A DNA stretch of 64,000 nt from UBA961 sp049426725 (GTDB lineage: Bacteria > Bacteroidota > Ignavibacteria > Kapaibacteriales > UBA961), in contig JBMSYN010000003.1 of assembly GCA_049426725.1 (NCBI GenBank), positions 62,001-126,000 of the forward strand, read 5' to 3'. The translations under genes and the position numbers were made by a program. Below the pieces are notes generated by a model that did not search any database, was not told the DNA's origin, and saw nothing but the letters and a program-made list of their open reading frames with translations. Positions 17,848 to 26,301 of this stretch are shown one piece after another. The stretch's first letter is position 1. Each line of letters begins with the position of its first letter.

Positions 17848-20484
17848 TTATTGAATGCGAAGAGTTTGACCTGCCTTCAAGCCACTTTTGGCATTTTTGT
17901 TTTTCTTTTTTAACTGAGAAAGTGTAATTCCAAATTTATTTGCGATACTTTTCATGGAATCACCTTTTCTGACTTTATATTGCTTTGGTATGCGTGATGA
18001 TGAACGATTTTTTGAATCGGAAGAGCTTCCTTTGCCGGAAACTTTTGAGTAGACTTTTATTTTTTGTCCTCGAACAACTTTATTCGATTTTATTCCGGGG
18101 TTCCAAGAACGTAAATCTCTCTCGCTAACATTGTAGATAGCTGCTAGCTTGGATAAAGTCTCACCTTTCTTCAGTGAATGTACTTTGAGCGTTGAACCTT
18201 TCGTCCGTTTTTTCGTAGTCGCTCTTGAAGACCGCTCATCGGAATAGGTTTGTCTGGGGATTCGGAGAATTGTACCGGAATTTACCGATCCTGATTTCTT
18301 GATATCATTTGCTTTGCGAAGTGATTCAATGTCTACACCATAGTCATCAGCAATCTGAGCAAGCGTTTCTCCTCTTTTCACTGTATGCTTATTTCCACGC
18401 TTGACTGATTGTGATGGACTTTGTTGTTTTTTCTCCTGAATATATACAAGCTTTGGGCTTGCTGTAGAAGAGACAATCAATTCTTGTCCTTCAGTCAATT
18501 GATCTGTGTCAAATGAAATGCCATTCCAATTCCGGAGATCGGTCATTCTAACGCCATATTTTTGAGCCAGCGTATAGAGTGTTTCGCCGGAACGAACAAT
18601 GTGCTTAACATGTGCTCGACTGCTTTTCTTTGCAGTTGACTGAACAGTCTCAGTAGTTTCTTTCGTGATTCTTTCAGTTTGCTGAGTTGGAGCTGTTGTG
18701 ACTTGACTACTGATAGTTACAGGTTGTTTTGATGCAGGAGGTTCAATAGCGACAACCGGTTCTTTTTCCGTTGTTGATTGATTAGAAGAAATAGCAGGGT
18801 TTGCATTTGCTAGAATTTCCTCTTGACTTACACTTTTCTTTGTGTTTGAAGCAATGCCGGAAACAGGAGCTGCAGATACAATTGAAGTTGTATTTGAATT
18901 TGACTCAGCCACTGTACTTTTTGTTGATTGAACATTCAAGCCGGGTGTACCGGTGATGGTATCTCCTGAAGGAACAACATTGCTTGCGATGACAGCTGTG
19001 CCCAATGCTTCTCTTGGTATTCTTAAGGACATTCCTTTTTTGAGCTTACTTCCGGAAGAAAGAGAATTATTGGTTGTTATGTCTTGTGTATTGACCGCAT
19101 ACTTGACAGCGATGCCAGCGATTGTTTCTCCCTTTTCAACTGAATGCAATACCCATGGATTTAACTCTTCTGGGCTAAGTTTAGCAAGGTTTTGTGCAAA
19201 GAGATCTTTTTTTCCAATTGGTATTTTCAACTCATAAGGTTCATCACCATTTGGAGGTGTGGTAATGCCCACCAATTCAGGATTTAACTCCTTTACCTGT
19301 TCAATCGATTCATTCAAACATTGGGCAATTACTTTCAAACTTATGGATCCATCAATCGGATGGGTTTCAAACACATATTCAGGTTCGAAAGTCAATTCCT
19401 CTTTTGTAAAGCCATATTGTTCTTGATTTAAACAGATGACTGCTGTTGCTATATAAAGAGGAACATAGTTTTTCGTCTCCTTTGGCAGGTATTCGCGTAT
19501 GTCCCAAAATGTTGGTGCATCTTTTTGGAGACGGGCAATGCCTCGGCGAACCGGTCCATTTGGTCCGCTATTATATGCTGCCAAAGCCAAATGCCAATCG
19601 CCAAATTCATTATAAAGCCACTTCAAATACCGCATAGCTGCTCTTGTTGATTTCTCGGGATCTCTTCTTTCATCTACCCAAGAATTCATCTTCAATCCAT
19701 AATCACTTGCAGCTGCTTGCATGAATTGCCACATACCAACCGCCTTTGCCCAAGAAACAGCATTGGGATTCAATGCACTTTCAATCATTGAAAGATAAAT
19801 GATTTCTTCCGGCATGTCTTCTTCTTTTGCGATTCTTTTCAAAAGAGGAAACCAGCGTGAGCTTTTTTCAATCCATCGTTTGAAAAATTTGCGTCCCTTA
19901 TCCTGTGAAAGGAAAGCGATATTCTTCTGCACATGTTCATTTATCTCAAGAGGAATTGTCATCCCCGGAACTCCGGGAGCGCCGGATACCCTTGAACTTG
20001 CATATTGCGAAGTTGACATCGATGGGGAAGCAGGATCAATTTCTTCCACTTCTTGATAGATTTTGTTTCGAAGCATGAATGCCGAAGAGCTCTCAGGCAA
20101 ACTGTCTATGATTTGAACATAACTCTCATAGTCATCTATGATGGATTGAGCCAAATCGGCAAAATCCTCGTTAGATTCAATACCCGGATAGCTTGCCAGG
20201 GAGTTCAAAGCCTGAACTGCATCTTCGAAAAGTCGAGGAATTGATAAAGTATCGTCGTTCTCAATGGCAGTTAAAGCCTTCAAATACTTTTGGCGAGCTT
20301 TTTCCAATTTCTCGGAAATAACTTTGCTCGCGGTACTCTTGGGTTCATTGCCAACTTCTGAGGATTGCTGGGACTTGCCAGACTGACCAACTGAGACCTG
20401 TCCCTGTGTGGGTGGTGCGTGAAACAACATTATGCCTAAAGACATAATGCAGATGCTTAAGAATTTTTTGATGATTCCTATCAT
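17848..20484 (-). CDS. mltD: MltD-like lytic transglycosylase with multiple LysM repeats
   Basis: An exported peptidoglycan-cleaving protein of 878 residues. It has a signal-like N terminus (about 1-29) and a helical region to about residue 180. The SLT domain (about 205-330) carries the catalytic Glu in SMIESALNP (about E235), with GMWQFM and LALAAYNSGPNG. Five recognisable LysM peptidoglycan-binding repeats follow (starts HSVEKGET, HIVRSGET, HTVKRGET, HSLKKGET, YKVRKGDS), plus one degenerate copy after the SLT domain, and a low-complexity Ser/Thr linker between the first and second. MltD of E. coli has two LysM repeats, so this is an expanded version. The gene is monocistronic, with a terminator after it and a 417-base gap before it. 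Confidence 0.92.
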   Translation of the reverse strand: MIGIIKKFLSICIMSLGIMLFHAPPTQGQVSVGQSGKSQQSSEVGNEPKSTASKVISEKLEKARQKYLKALTAIENDDTLSIPRLFEDAVQALNSLASYPGIESNEDFADLAQSIIDDYESYVQIIDSLPESSSAFMLRNKIYQEVEEIDPASPSMSTSQYASSRVSGAPGVPGMTIPLEINEHVQKNIAFLSQDKGRKFFKRWIEKSSRWFPLLKRIAKEEDMPEEIIYLSMIESALNPNAVSWAKAVGMWQFMQAAASDYGLKMNSWVDERRDPEKSTRAAMRYLKWLYNEFGDWHLALAAYNSGPNGPVRRGIARLQKDAPTFWDIREYLPKETKNYVPLYIATAVICLNQEQYGFTKEELTFEPEYVFETHPIDGSISLKVIAQCLNESIEQVKELNPELVGITTPPNGDEPYELKIPIGKKDLFAQNLAKLSPEELNPWVLHSVEKGETIAGIAVKYAVNTQDITTNNSLSSGSKLKKGMSLRIPREALGTAVIASNVVPSGDTITGTPGLNVQSTKSTVAESNSNTTSIVSAAPVSGIASNTKKSVSQEEILANANPAISSNQSTTEKEPVVAIEPPASKQPVTISSQVTTAPTQQTERITKETTETVQSTAKKSSRAHVKHIVRSGETLYTLAQKYGVRMTDLRNWNGISFDTDQLTEGQELIVSSTASPKLVYIQEKKQQSPSQSVKRGNKHTVKRGETLAQIADDYGVDIESLRKANDIKKSGSVNSGTILRIPRQTYSDERSSRATTKKRTKGSTLKVHSLKKGETLSKLAAIYNVSERDLRSWNPGIKSNKVVRGQKIKVYSKVSGKGSSSDSKNRSSSRIPKQYKVRKGDSMKSIANKFGITLSQLKKKNKNAKSGLKAGQTLRIQ

Positions 20485-20901
20485 CGGTAACTCCCTAGAT
20501 AGTGTGTAAAACTATCACATCGTTGCTGCTCGATGTGAAATTCAATATACCGCTTGAAAGACAGTTGCCCAAATTGAAAAAAATTCATAAATGCTTCATT
20601 TTTCAAGCTTTGCACTCTATTTACTTGAAAACCAATGAAGATACGGACATACTACATAAATAGTGCCCGCAATGTGATGATTTTTCCGTATAATCACTGA
20701 TAATCAGCGTAAATACTTGACAATAAACATAATTAGCAAATATCGCTTACAAGTTGGGCTTGCATCATGAATCAATGATGGGGATGTGGATAATTATCCT
20801 CTCCTTTGCTGTTTTTGGATGCTGCTGATGATGTTTGGAACAAATTGCAATGGAAGTGAGGTGAAATTTAGAGGGGCTTTTGTGGGATAAGACTTATGTT
20901 T
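20485..20901. other. 417-base intergenic region with a DnaA-box-like palindrome
   Basis: No protein-coding or RNA gene could be supported in this AT-rich gap between the mltD start and the rsmG stop. It contains the odd palindrome CTGATAATCAG (20697-20707), the perfect palindrome GGATAATTATCC (20788-20799) overlapping a consensus DnaA box, and a sigma70-like TTGACA near 20720 on the plus strand. It must hold the mltD promoter, but no TAnnTTTG element is present on that strand. Confidence 0.5.
20785..20793 (-). promoter_or_regulatory. consensus DnaA box (TTATCCACA on the minus strand)
   Basis: TGTGGATAA on the plus strand is a perfect DnaA-box complement. A weaker inverted copy (TTATCCTCT, 7 of 9) adjoins it. 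A single box does not make an origin; it could serve DnaA titration or regulation, or be chance. Confidence 0.3.
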
Positions 20902-21567
20902 TTAGGGAGAAAAAGTGCATTCAATGATTTTCTTCTCTTCTTTAGAAAACCAATCCACGCCAATCCAATGTATGGGGGTTTCTTTCACGACCAATCCTGG
21001 AAAGGCGATTTTTGCTTCATGTATTTCAGTTGTGAGATCTCCACCCTTAAGTAAAATATATGAGCCTTCTTTTTTTAGCAAGGGTTTGGTCCATTGTATT
21101 AGAGATGAGATGGGCGCAACAGCTCTGGCTATGATATAATCAAAAGAATTGACTTGAGATGTATCTTTTGCGATGTCTTCCATGCGAGAGACAATTGCTT
21201 TGAAATTTCTCTGTCCGGTATGATCTGCGAACATTGCTGTCAATTTCATCTTTTTTGCAATGGAATCAACGAGTGTGAGAGATATATCAGGTCTTGCAAT
21301 GCCTATCGGAATTCCGGGAAAACCTCCTCCGCAGCCAACATCGATACATCGACTTTTGGGTTTAATCAGATTGGATTTGACGATGCTCAGAGAGTGCATG
21401 AAATGCCTGATCCAAATATTATCCATGTCTTTTCTGGAAATCAGATTGACTTTTTCATTCCAGTACACCATTTCATCATGGAATCGTTCGAAAGTTTCCA
21501 TTTGCTCTCTTGTGAGCAAGATGCCATTAGCATTGCACAATGTCCAAAATTCCAATGGATCCATCAT
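20902..21567 (-). CDS. rsmG: 16S rRNA (guanine-N7) methyltransferase RsmG
   Basis: RsmG/GidB (221 residues) methylates N7 of G527 in 16S rRNA using SAM. The SAM-binding motif DVGCGGGFPGIPIG begins near residue 68, preceded by the family segment VNLISRKDMDNIWIRHFMHSL. The second codon is also ATG and either could start. The gene overlaps the fmt stop by 4 bases and is the last gene of a miaE-fmt-rsmG group. Confidence 0.94.
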   Translation of the reverse strand: MMDPLEFWTLCNANGILLTREQMETFERFHDEMVYWNEKVNLISRKDMDNIWIRHFMHSLSIVKSNLIKPKSRCIDVGCGGGFPGIPIGIARPDISLTLVDSIAKKMKLTAMFADHTGQRNFKAIVSRMEDIAKDTSQVNSFDYIIARAVAPISSLIQWTKPLLKKEGSYILLKGGDLTTEIHEAKIAFPGLVVKETPIHWIGVDWFSKEEKKIIECTFSP

Positions 21568-22493
21568 GTAAAGATTCCTTCTTTTATTCCACGATATCCG
21601 CGTAAAAAATCCATTATTGACATTTGGGGTTTACCTTCTTCTTGAATAGTGAGGAGAGACACATTGTCGGAACCGGTTCCAACCATAAAATTGGAGCCTT
21701 CAATGACAAATCTTCCAGATTCTAAGTTCATGGAAGAATCCGAGATTGCAGCTTTCAAAATCTTCAATGTTTTTCCATTGAACGTTGTCCATGCACCCGG
21801 CTTTGGATTTGTTCCACGAATCAAATTAATGATGTGATCCGCCGAATTGTTCCAATTGATCGAACATGTGCTTCTAAACAATTTCGGTGCCGGTGTTGCA
21901 TGTGCATTATTTTGAGGGATGGGCTTTGCTTTTCCGCTCAATAAATCTCTACATGTTTGAACAGCAAGTTCGGCAGCAGGAATTTCAAGTGCTAAAAAGA
22001 GGTCGCCGGCAGTCATGCTAGGTTCAATCTCAATTGTTGACTGCGCGAGAATCTTCCCTGTATCTACTGTATCATTGAGCAAGAAGGATGTCAAGCCAGT
22101 AGTAGTTTCACCATTGATGATTGCCCATTGTATTGGAGCTGCCCCACGATACTTTGGAAGCAAACTTCCATGAATATTGAAAGCTCCGAGTTTTGCAAGT
22201 GAATACACTTCTTTGGGAAGTATTCGAAAAGCAATAACAATGATGATATCTGGTTTATATGCAGCAATTGTTGAAATGAATTCAGGATCTTTTAAGCTAT
22301 GTGGAGTCAATAATGGTATACCAAGCGCAATAGCTTCTTTGCTCACCGGCGAACTTTGTAATACTCTACCTCTTCCGGCAGGTTTATCAGGAACGCTTAC
22401 TATTGCAGTTAAGCCAAAGGCATCATGAAGAGCTCGAAGTGCAGGAACTGCAAATTCGGGAGTGCCCATGAAGATAATTGATGGAGTATTCAT
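21564..22493 (-). CDS. fmt: methionyl-tRNA formyltransferase
   Basis: Fmt (309 residues) transfers a formyl group from 10-formyl-THF to initiator Met-tRNA. It begins FMGTPEFAVPALRAL and has the formyltransferase core with HGSLLPKYRGAAPIQW, including the catalytic His, and a C-terminal OB-like domain. It follows miaE by 4 bases and overlaps rsmG by 4, so this is a translation-related operon. Confidence 0.95.
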   Translation of the reverse strand: MNTPSIIFMGTPEFAVPALRALHDAFGLTAIVSVPDKPAGRGRVLQSSPVSKEAIALGIPLLTPHSLKDPEFISTIAAYKPDIIIVIAFRILPKEVYSLAKLGAFNIHGSLLPKYRGAAPIQWAIINGETTTGLTSFLLNDTVDTGKILAQSTIEIEPSMTAGDLFLALEIPAAELAVQTCRDLLSGKAKPIPQNNAHATPAPKLFRSTCSINWNNSADHIINLIRGTNPKPGAWTTFNGKTLKILKAAISDSSMNLESGRFVIEGSNFMVGTGSDNVSLLTIQEEGKPQMSIMDFLRGYRGIKEGIFT

Positions 22494-22497
22494 TCAA

Positions 22498-23076
22498 TCA
22501 ACCATGCATGGTGGGTTGATGACCAAGTGTTTCAATGATGGCGGCTTCTATTGTAGCCAGTTCATGCAGGCGATCTTTTACAATGTTGGCAGGGAAATAT
22601 GCTCTGGCAAGATCAGTAAATGTTTTGTAATGACCCGCCTCGCTGGCAAACAATTCTTTGTAGAATATTCGCAAGTCTTCTGGTATGGCCGGTGACTTTG
22701 CAAGAAGAGAGAATCTCTCGCAAGATCGTGCTTCGATTAATGCATCAACCAAGAGAAGATCAAGCATTCTATCCGGTTCTTGTTTTCGAATATGTTTGGA
22801 GAGACGCTTTGCATACTCATCACCTCGATCTTTGGTGAGATGATTTTGTTTGTCTCTGATACGATCATACACTCTTTCAAAATGTTCCCATTCTTCTTTG
22901 AGAATATTGATCATTTCTCGGACTATATCTTCATGTTCAGGATAGCGTTGAATCATGGACATTGCATTGGCAGCTGCTTTTTTTTCGCAATGAGCATGAT
23001 CAATCAGGAGGGTATTGATGTCAGCAGCAGCGATATTTACCCATTCGGGTCTTGTATTATTGAGTAAACAAAGCAT
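22498..23076 (-). CDS. miaE: tRNA-(ms2io6A)-hydroxylase MiaE
   Basis: A ferritin-like diiron monooxygenase of 192 residues that hydroxylates the isopentenyl group of ms2i6A37 in tRNA. Two diiron ExxH pairs are visible: E..EKKA with EEWEHFERV, and ARSCERF with ASEAGHYKTF. The start is set to ATG 23074-23076 because the open frame further upstream lies inside the RNase P RNA gene and is not family-like. The substrate depends on MiaA and MiaB, which are not in the window. Confidence 0.87.
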   Translation of the reverse strand: MLCLLNNTRPEWVNIAAADINTLLIDHAHCEKKAAANAMSMIQRYPEHEDIVREMINILKEEWEHFERVYDRIRDKQNHLTKDRGDEYAKRLSKHIRKQEPDRMLDLLLVDALIEARSCERFSLLAKSPAIPEDLRIFYKELFASEAGHYKTFTDLARAYFPANIVKDRLHELATIEAAIIETLGHQPTMHG

Positions 23077-23091
23077 AGAAAAAAAGAAGAA

Positions 23092-23476
23092 ACGAAGCTG
23101 TCTATAAGCCGAATTCTGTCTCCCTAGGGAGGAGAAGCATTTATCTTGATACAATGTTGCCATTGCATTCCTTGCGGCATACCCGAAAGAGTTACTATCG
23201 AACGAGCAATTCGATTGTCCGAGGACACCTCTTTCTTATTTGCCTTGCTCCGCGTGGGGTTTGCCTTGCCATTCATGTCACCATGAATGCGGTGAGCTCT
23301 TACCTCGCCATTTCAACCTTACCGAATAATCGGCGGTATATTTTCTGTTGCACTTTCCGTCGACTTCTCATTTCTTGCGAAATGCATCATCGCCTTTGTG
23401 TTACAAAGCACGCTGCTCTATGGAGTTCGGACTTTCCTCACCGTGAATCACGGCGCGCTTCTCCGACAGCCCCGTC
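23092..23476 (-). ncRNA. rnpB: RNase P RNA, bacterial type A
   Basis: Read on the minus strand, the segment has the universal conserved block GAGGAAAGTCCGAACTCC (complement of 23422-23439) near its 5' end. It closes with the hallmark 3' sequence AGACAGAATTCGGCTTATAGAC (complement of about 23101-23122). The terminal GGCTGTC and GACAGC can pair to form P1, giving a length of about 385 nucleotides, right for a type A RNA. Ends are approximate to a few bases. A pyrimidine-rich tract follows at the 3' end, before miaE. All open frames through it are spurious. Confidence 0.95.
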
Positions 23477-23484
23477 AATTGTGA

Positions 23485-24186
23485 TTATTCTCCGACTAAA
23501 ATTCTTCCGCAGTGTTCGCATAAGAACATCAAATCGGATTTATTTCGCATTTCGACTATTTTCTGTGGTGGTACTGCGCTAAAGCAACCGGAGCAACTAT
23601 TTTTCTTTACCTTCACAGCCGCATCTTTGTGGAACGTGCGAATGCGTTCATATTCTGCAAAAATCGATGTTGGAATTTCTTTCGCCAAAGAAGCGCGCTT
23701 TTTTGTTTGTTCCAGAATCTCATCATTGTGTCCATGAGAAATGGAAGTGAGCTCTTGCTCTTTTTCAGAAAGATGTTGTTGTGCTTCTGCAAGTTCAGTT
23801 TTGCTTTGCTCCATGATGGCACGAAGATTTTCTTCTTTAACGCCTATCGTCCTTTGATCATCATAAATTTTATTGCGTTCATCTCTCAAAGATTCAATTT
23901 CATGAGTTATGGCATCGAATTCTTTGTTATTGCGAACATTGAACTGTTGCTGCGCCAATTGATCTTCTTTGTCTTTGATTTCTTGAAGGCGAATATGCGA
24001 ACGACTTTTGAACTCTTCAATATCGTGAATGTCTTTCTCTGATTGTTCAGCTTGTGTTGTTTTCAAGCGTACATACTCTTCTGCTTCTTTCACTTGCTGT
24101 GGCAAATCGCCAAGTTCTTCTTTCAGGTCATCCAGAATAGAGTCAATTTCCGACATGGATGACAACATTGTAGCGAGTGAGTTCAT
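23485..24186 (-). CDS. C4 zinc-ribbon coiled-coil protein (zf-RING_7/DUF164 family)
   Basis: A 233-residue protein with a long charged coiled coil (about 15-180) and a C-terminal zinc ribbon made by two CxxC pairs, CSGC and CEHC, about 25 residues apart. It belongs to the widespread zf-RING_7 family, members of which have been suggested to bind nucleic acid; its function here is unknown. It lies 44 bases after the Nif3 gene, a linkage common in many phyla, and ends about 9 bases before rnpB. Confidence 0.88.
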   Translation of the reverse strand: MNSLATMLSSMSEIDSILDDLKEELGDLPQQVKEAEEYVRLKTTQAEQSEKDIHDIEEFKSRSHIRLQEIKDKEDQLAQQQFNVRNNKEFDAITHEIESLRDERNKIYDDQRTIGVKEENLRAIMEQSKTELAEAQQHLSEKEQELTSISHGHNDEILEQTKKRASLAKEIPTSIFAEYERIRTFHKDAAVKVKKNSCSGCFSAVPPQKIVEMRNKSDLMFLCEHCGRILVGE

Positions 24187-24230
24187 AATGGGCTCTTGGT
24201 GATAGATGAATGATTCAAATAAAGTTCATG

Positions 24231-25028
24231 TTAAGCATAGTGAATTGGGGAAGTCTTGACCTCTGAATTGATGATATTCAACTGTTTCAGTTGTTCATCT
24301 TGTTTCAGTAATGTGCTCATTCCTTCAACTACGAATTGTTCCATTTCTGCATGCCCGGGATCAATAAGCATAATTGTGCCTTTGGCTGCATGAAACTGAT
24401 GATATTTCACATCTGCTGTAATAAAACAATCAACATTGGCATCGATGGCAGCTTGCATGTATTGGGAACCACTACCACAAACCATGGCAATGGTTTGTAT
24501 AGTGTCTGTTTTGCCATTTGTAAAACGTATTGGCGCTCCAAAAACATGCGCGCAATATTCTGCAAATTTTTGAGTGTTCATTGATTCTTTCAGCGAACCA
24601 ATAATTCCCATTCCAAAATGAGGATGCATTTGATCAGGAATGAGAGGTTGCAATGAAGTATCATCCAGGCCGATTGATCGCGCGGCAAGCGCATTTGTTC
24701 CATGCGGATGAGTATCGAAATTTGTGTGTATGACTATGACTCCGATATTGTGTCGAATGAGATCATACACAAGGGAAGAGACTCTGTCTTGTCTGGTGAT
24801 TGTTCTCAGAGGCGAAAAAATCAGCGGATGAAAGACACATATACAATCAACTTGTCGAAATACGGCTTCTGAAAGAACTTCTTCATTTATCTCATAGGCT
24901 ATGAGCAATGATTGAATATCTCCATTGTGTGGATGATGATCAATTTGCAAACCTATTGCATCTCCACTCCAGGCAGTTTCAGGAGGAAAAAGTTCATTGA
25001 GTCTCTCATTCAAATCACTAATTGTCAT
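24231..25028 (-). CDS. Nif3-like dinuclear metal-centre protein
   Basis: A Nif3/YbgI family protein (265 residues), often annotated as GTP cyclohydrolase 1 type 2 homologue. Metal-ligand segments are recognisable: CVFHPLIF (usual form HHPLIF), VIHTNFD near the middle, and LIDPGHAEMEQF close to the C terminus. The first His of the usual HHP is Phe here. Members assemble as hexameric rings around a dinuclear metal site; the physiological reaction is unsettled. It lies directly upstream of the zinc-ribbon gene. Confidence 0.88.
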   Translation of the reverse strand: MTISDLNERLNELFPPETAWSGDAIGLQIDHHPHNGDIQSLLIAYEINEEVLSEAVFRQVDCICVFHPLIFSPLRTITRQDRVSSLVYDLIRHNIGVIVIHTNFDTHPHGTNALAARSIGLDDTSLQPLIPDQMHPHFGMGIIGSLKESMNTQKFAEYCAHVFGAPIRFTNGKTDTIQTIAMVCGSGSQYMQAAIDANVDCFITADVKYHQFHAAKGTIMLIDPGHAEMEQFVVEGMSTLLKQDEQLKQLNIINSEVKTSPIHYA

Positions 25029-25062
25029 GAACTGCCAAGTGTAAATTCTAATGAATATTACT

Positions 25063-25070
25063 CAAAAATA
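25063..25070 (-). promoter_or_regulatory. putative -7 element for the nif3 operon
   Basis: Minus-strand TATTTTTG matches TAnnTTTG, about 35 bases before the nif3-family ATG. The -33 element is not convincing. Confidence 0.3.
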
Positions 25071-25112
25071 ACAAAGTTTTTCCAAATCAGCCATTTCCAA
25101 GGCATTGCAACC

Positions 25113-26276
25113 TTAATTTGATGGCTTTGGCAGTACACCTGGAGAGGGAACAGCTCCTGTAGTTGCAGACTTTTTCTTTTTTGAATATTGAATAGAAGCT
25201 CTCAATTTTACTCCATCTCTTATGATGCCACGAGCTCTCAATGTGTCTTCAGCAGAAACATATCGCTCTTTGTTTGGCAATCCACCACGAGCGCTACTTG
25301 GTACTTGAGAAATTGGAATCCATGCTTCTTCAGTAGCCAAAGGATCTTCAGGCAATGTGATTTTGAAAGAATTGTCGGTAATATCCCACCATGGTCCGCC
25401 TTTCTTTCTGGTGAAATCGAACATATCCAAAATGATGACAGTCGTCCCTGAGAAAGGGATATATCGTCTTTTCAGGGTATCTCTTTTTGCACCTTCACCC
25501 CAATAGAATAGCCATCTCGCATCATCTCTAAATTGGCGAATGCAAGAGTGCGAGACGGGTCTTCCCGGCATGTCGAATTGATGGAATGCACTTCCGGCAT
25601 GTAGATGGAAATTCCATGTATAGGGAAGAATCCAACTTGAATTCAAAGAGGATCTACGTAAAATATGTCTCCAATTGAGGGAATATTTTCCTGGGAAAGT
25701 AGCTTTTCTCTCCTCGCCTGTATTACATGCTGCAAATCTCACAAGTTTCCCATATTCATAACAAGCATAGCTTTGCCAAGCATTTGAAACCATGATAATT
25801 TTAGGAATGGAGTCAACTGCATGATATTCAGCAGGGAATATTGAATAGTCGGTGAGATTGGGTGAGAGCATGCTTGGTATCATGACGGTGTCACCAACTC
25901 TGAAATAATGCAGATCTTTTCTGTTAACGGTGATGAATGCTCTATATGCGATATTCTGGATAGTGTCAATTTTTCGATATGCTCTACGAATCGAATCTAG
26001 ATGCTTTCCATTGGCAATCACGGTCTTTCTGTACGTGATTAACTGTCCATTTGCAACAGTTTGAGACTGTTTGGAATTCGTCAAGCTTGTACTATCTTTT
26101 CGATTTGAATCAGCATTGACTGTTTTCTTGACTTTTTTGGATGTTTTTTTCGGGTTTCCTGCTTCTTGAGGATTTCCCGGTGTATTGCCACAAGTTCCCC
26201 AACCCAATGTCAAAGAGGCGAATGCCCCTATGATCAGCAATGTTGCTTGTTTCCCATTTAAAGGTAAACGATTCAT
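25113..26276 (-). CDS. L,D-transpeptidase (YkuD) with N-terminal LysM-like region
   Basis: An exported protein of 387 residues. A signal-like hydrophobic segment ends in TLGWGTCG and may be a weak lipobox. A basic low-complexity stretch and a LysM-like region (DTIQN...VGDTVMIPS) follow, then a YkuD catalytic domain. The active-site motif reads HLHAGSAFH...SHSCIRQ: the catalytic Cys, His and Arg are kept, but the usual SHGC glycine is Ser. Such enzymes make 3-3 peptidoglycan crosslinks or attach proteins to peptidoglycan. The ATG at 26274-26276 is preferred to a TTG three codons upstream. Confidence 0.85.
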   Translation of the reverse strand: MNRLPLNGKQATLLIIGAFASLTLGWGTCGNTPGNPQEAGNPKKTSKKVKKTVNADSNRKDSTSLTNSKQSQTVANGQLITYRKTVIANGKHLDSIRRAYRKIDTIQNIAYRAFITVNRKDLHYFRVGDTVMIPSMLSPNLTDYSIFPAEYHAVDSIPKIIMVSNAWQSYACYEYGKLVRFAACNTGEERKATFPGKYSLNWRHILRRSSLNSSWILPYTWNFHLHAGSAFHQFDMPGRPVSHSCIRQFRDDARWLFYWGEGAKRDTLKRRYIPFSGTTVIILDMFDFTRKKGGPWWDITDNSFKITLPEDPLATEEAWIPISQVPSSARGGLPNKERYVSAEDTLRARGIIRDGVKLRASIQYSKKKKSATTGAVPSPGVLPKPSN

Positions 26277-26301
26277 AAATCTCAAACCTCAAAAAATAAT
26301 G

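Noticed and set aside
18000..19200. Possible DNA repeat array in the MltD-like gene
   Set aside because: The repetition is at protein level (LysM units); the DNA copies have diverged and do not form a CRISPR or tandem repeat.
20715..20745. Sigma70-like TTGACA near 20720 on the plus strand as a gene promoter
   Set aside because: No plus-strand gene follows; the downstream gene rsmG runs the other way and no good -10 box is spaced correctly.
20485..20901. Replication origin
   Set aside because: Only one consensus DnaA box and none of the usual origin genes except rsmG; kept as a low-level finding only.
23154..23582. 142-residue plus-strand open frame
   Set aside because: It lies across the RNase P RNA gene and the end of the zinc-ribbon gene and has no protein-like features.
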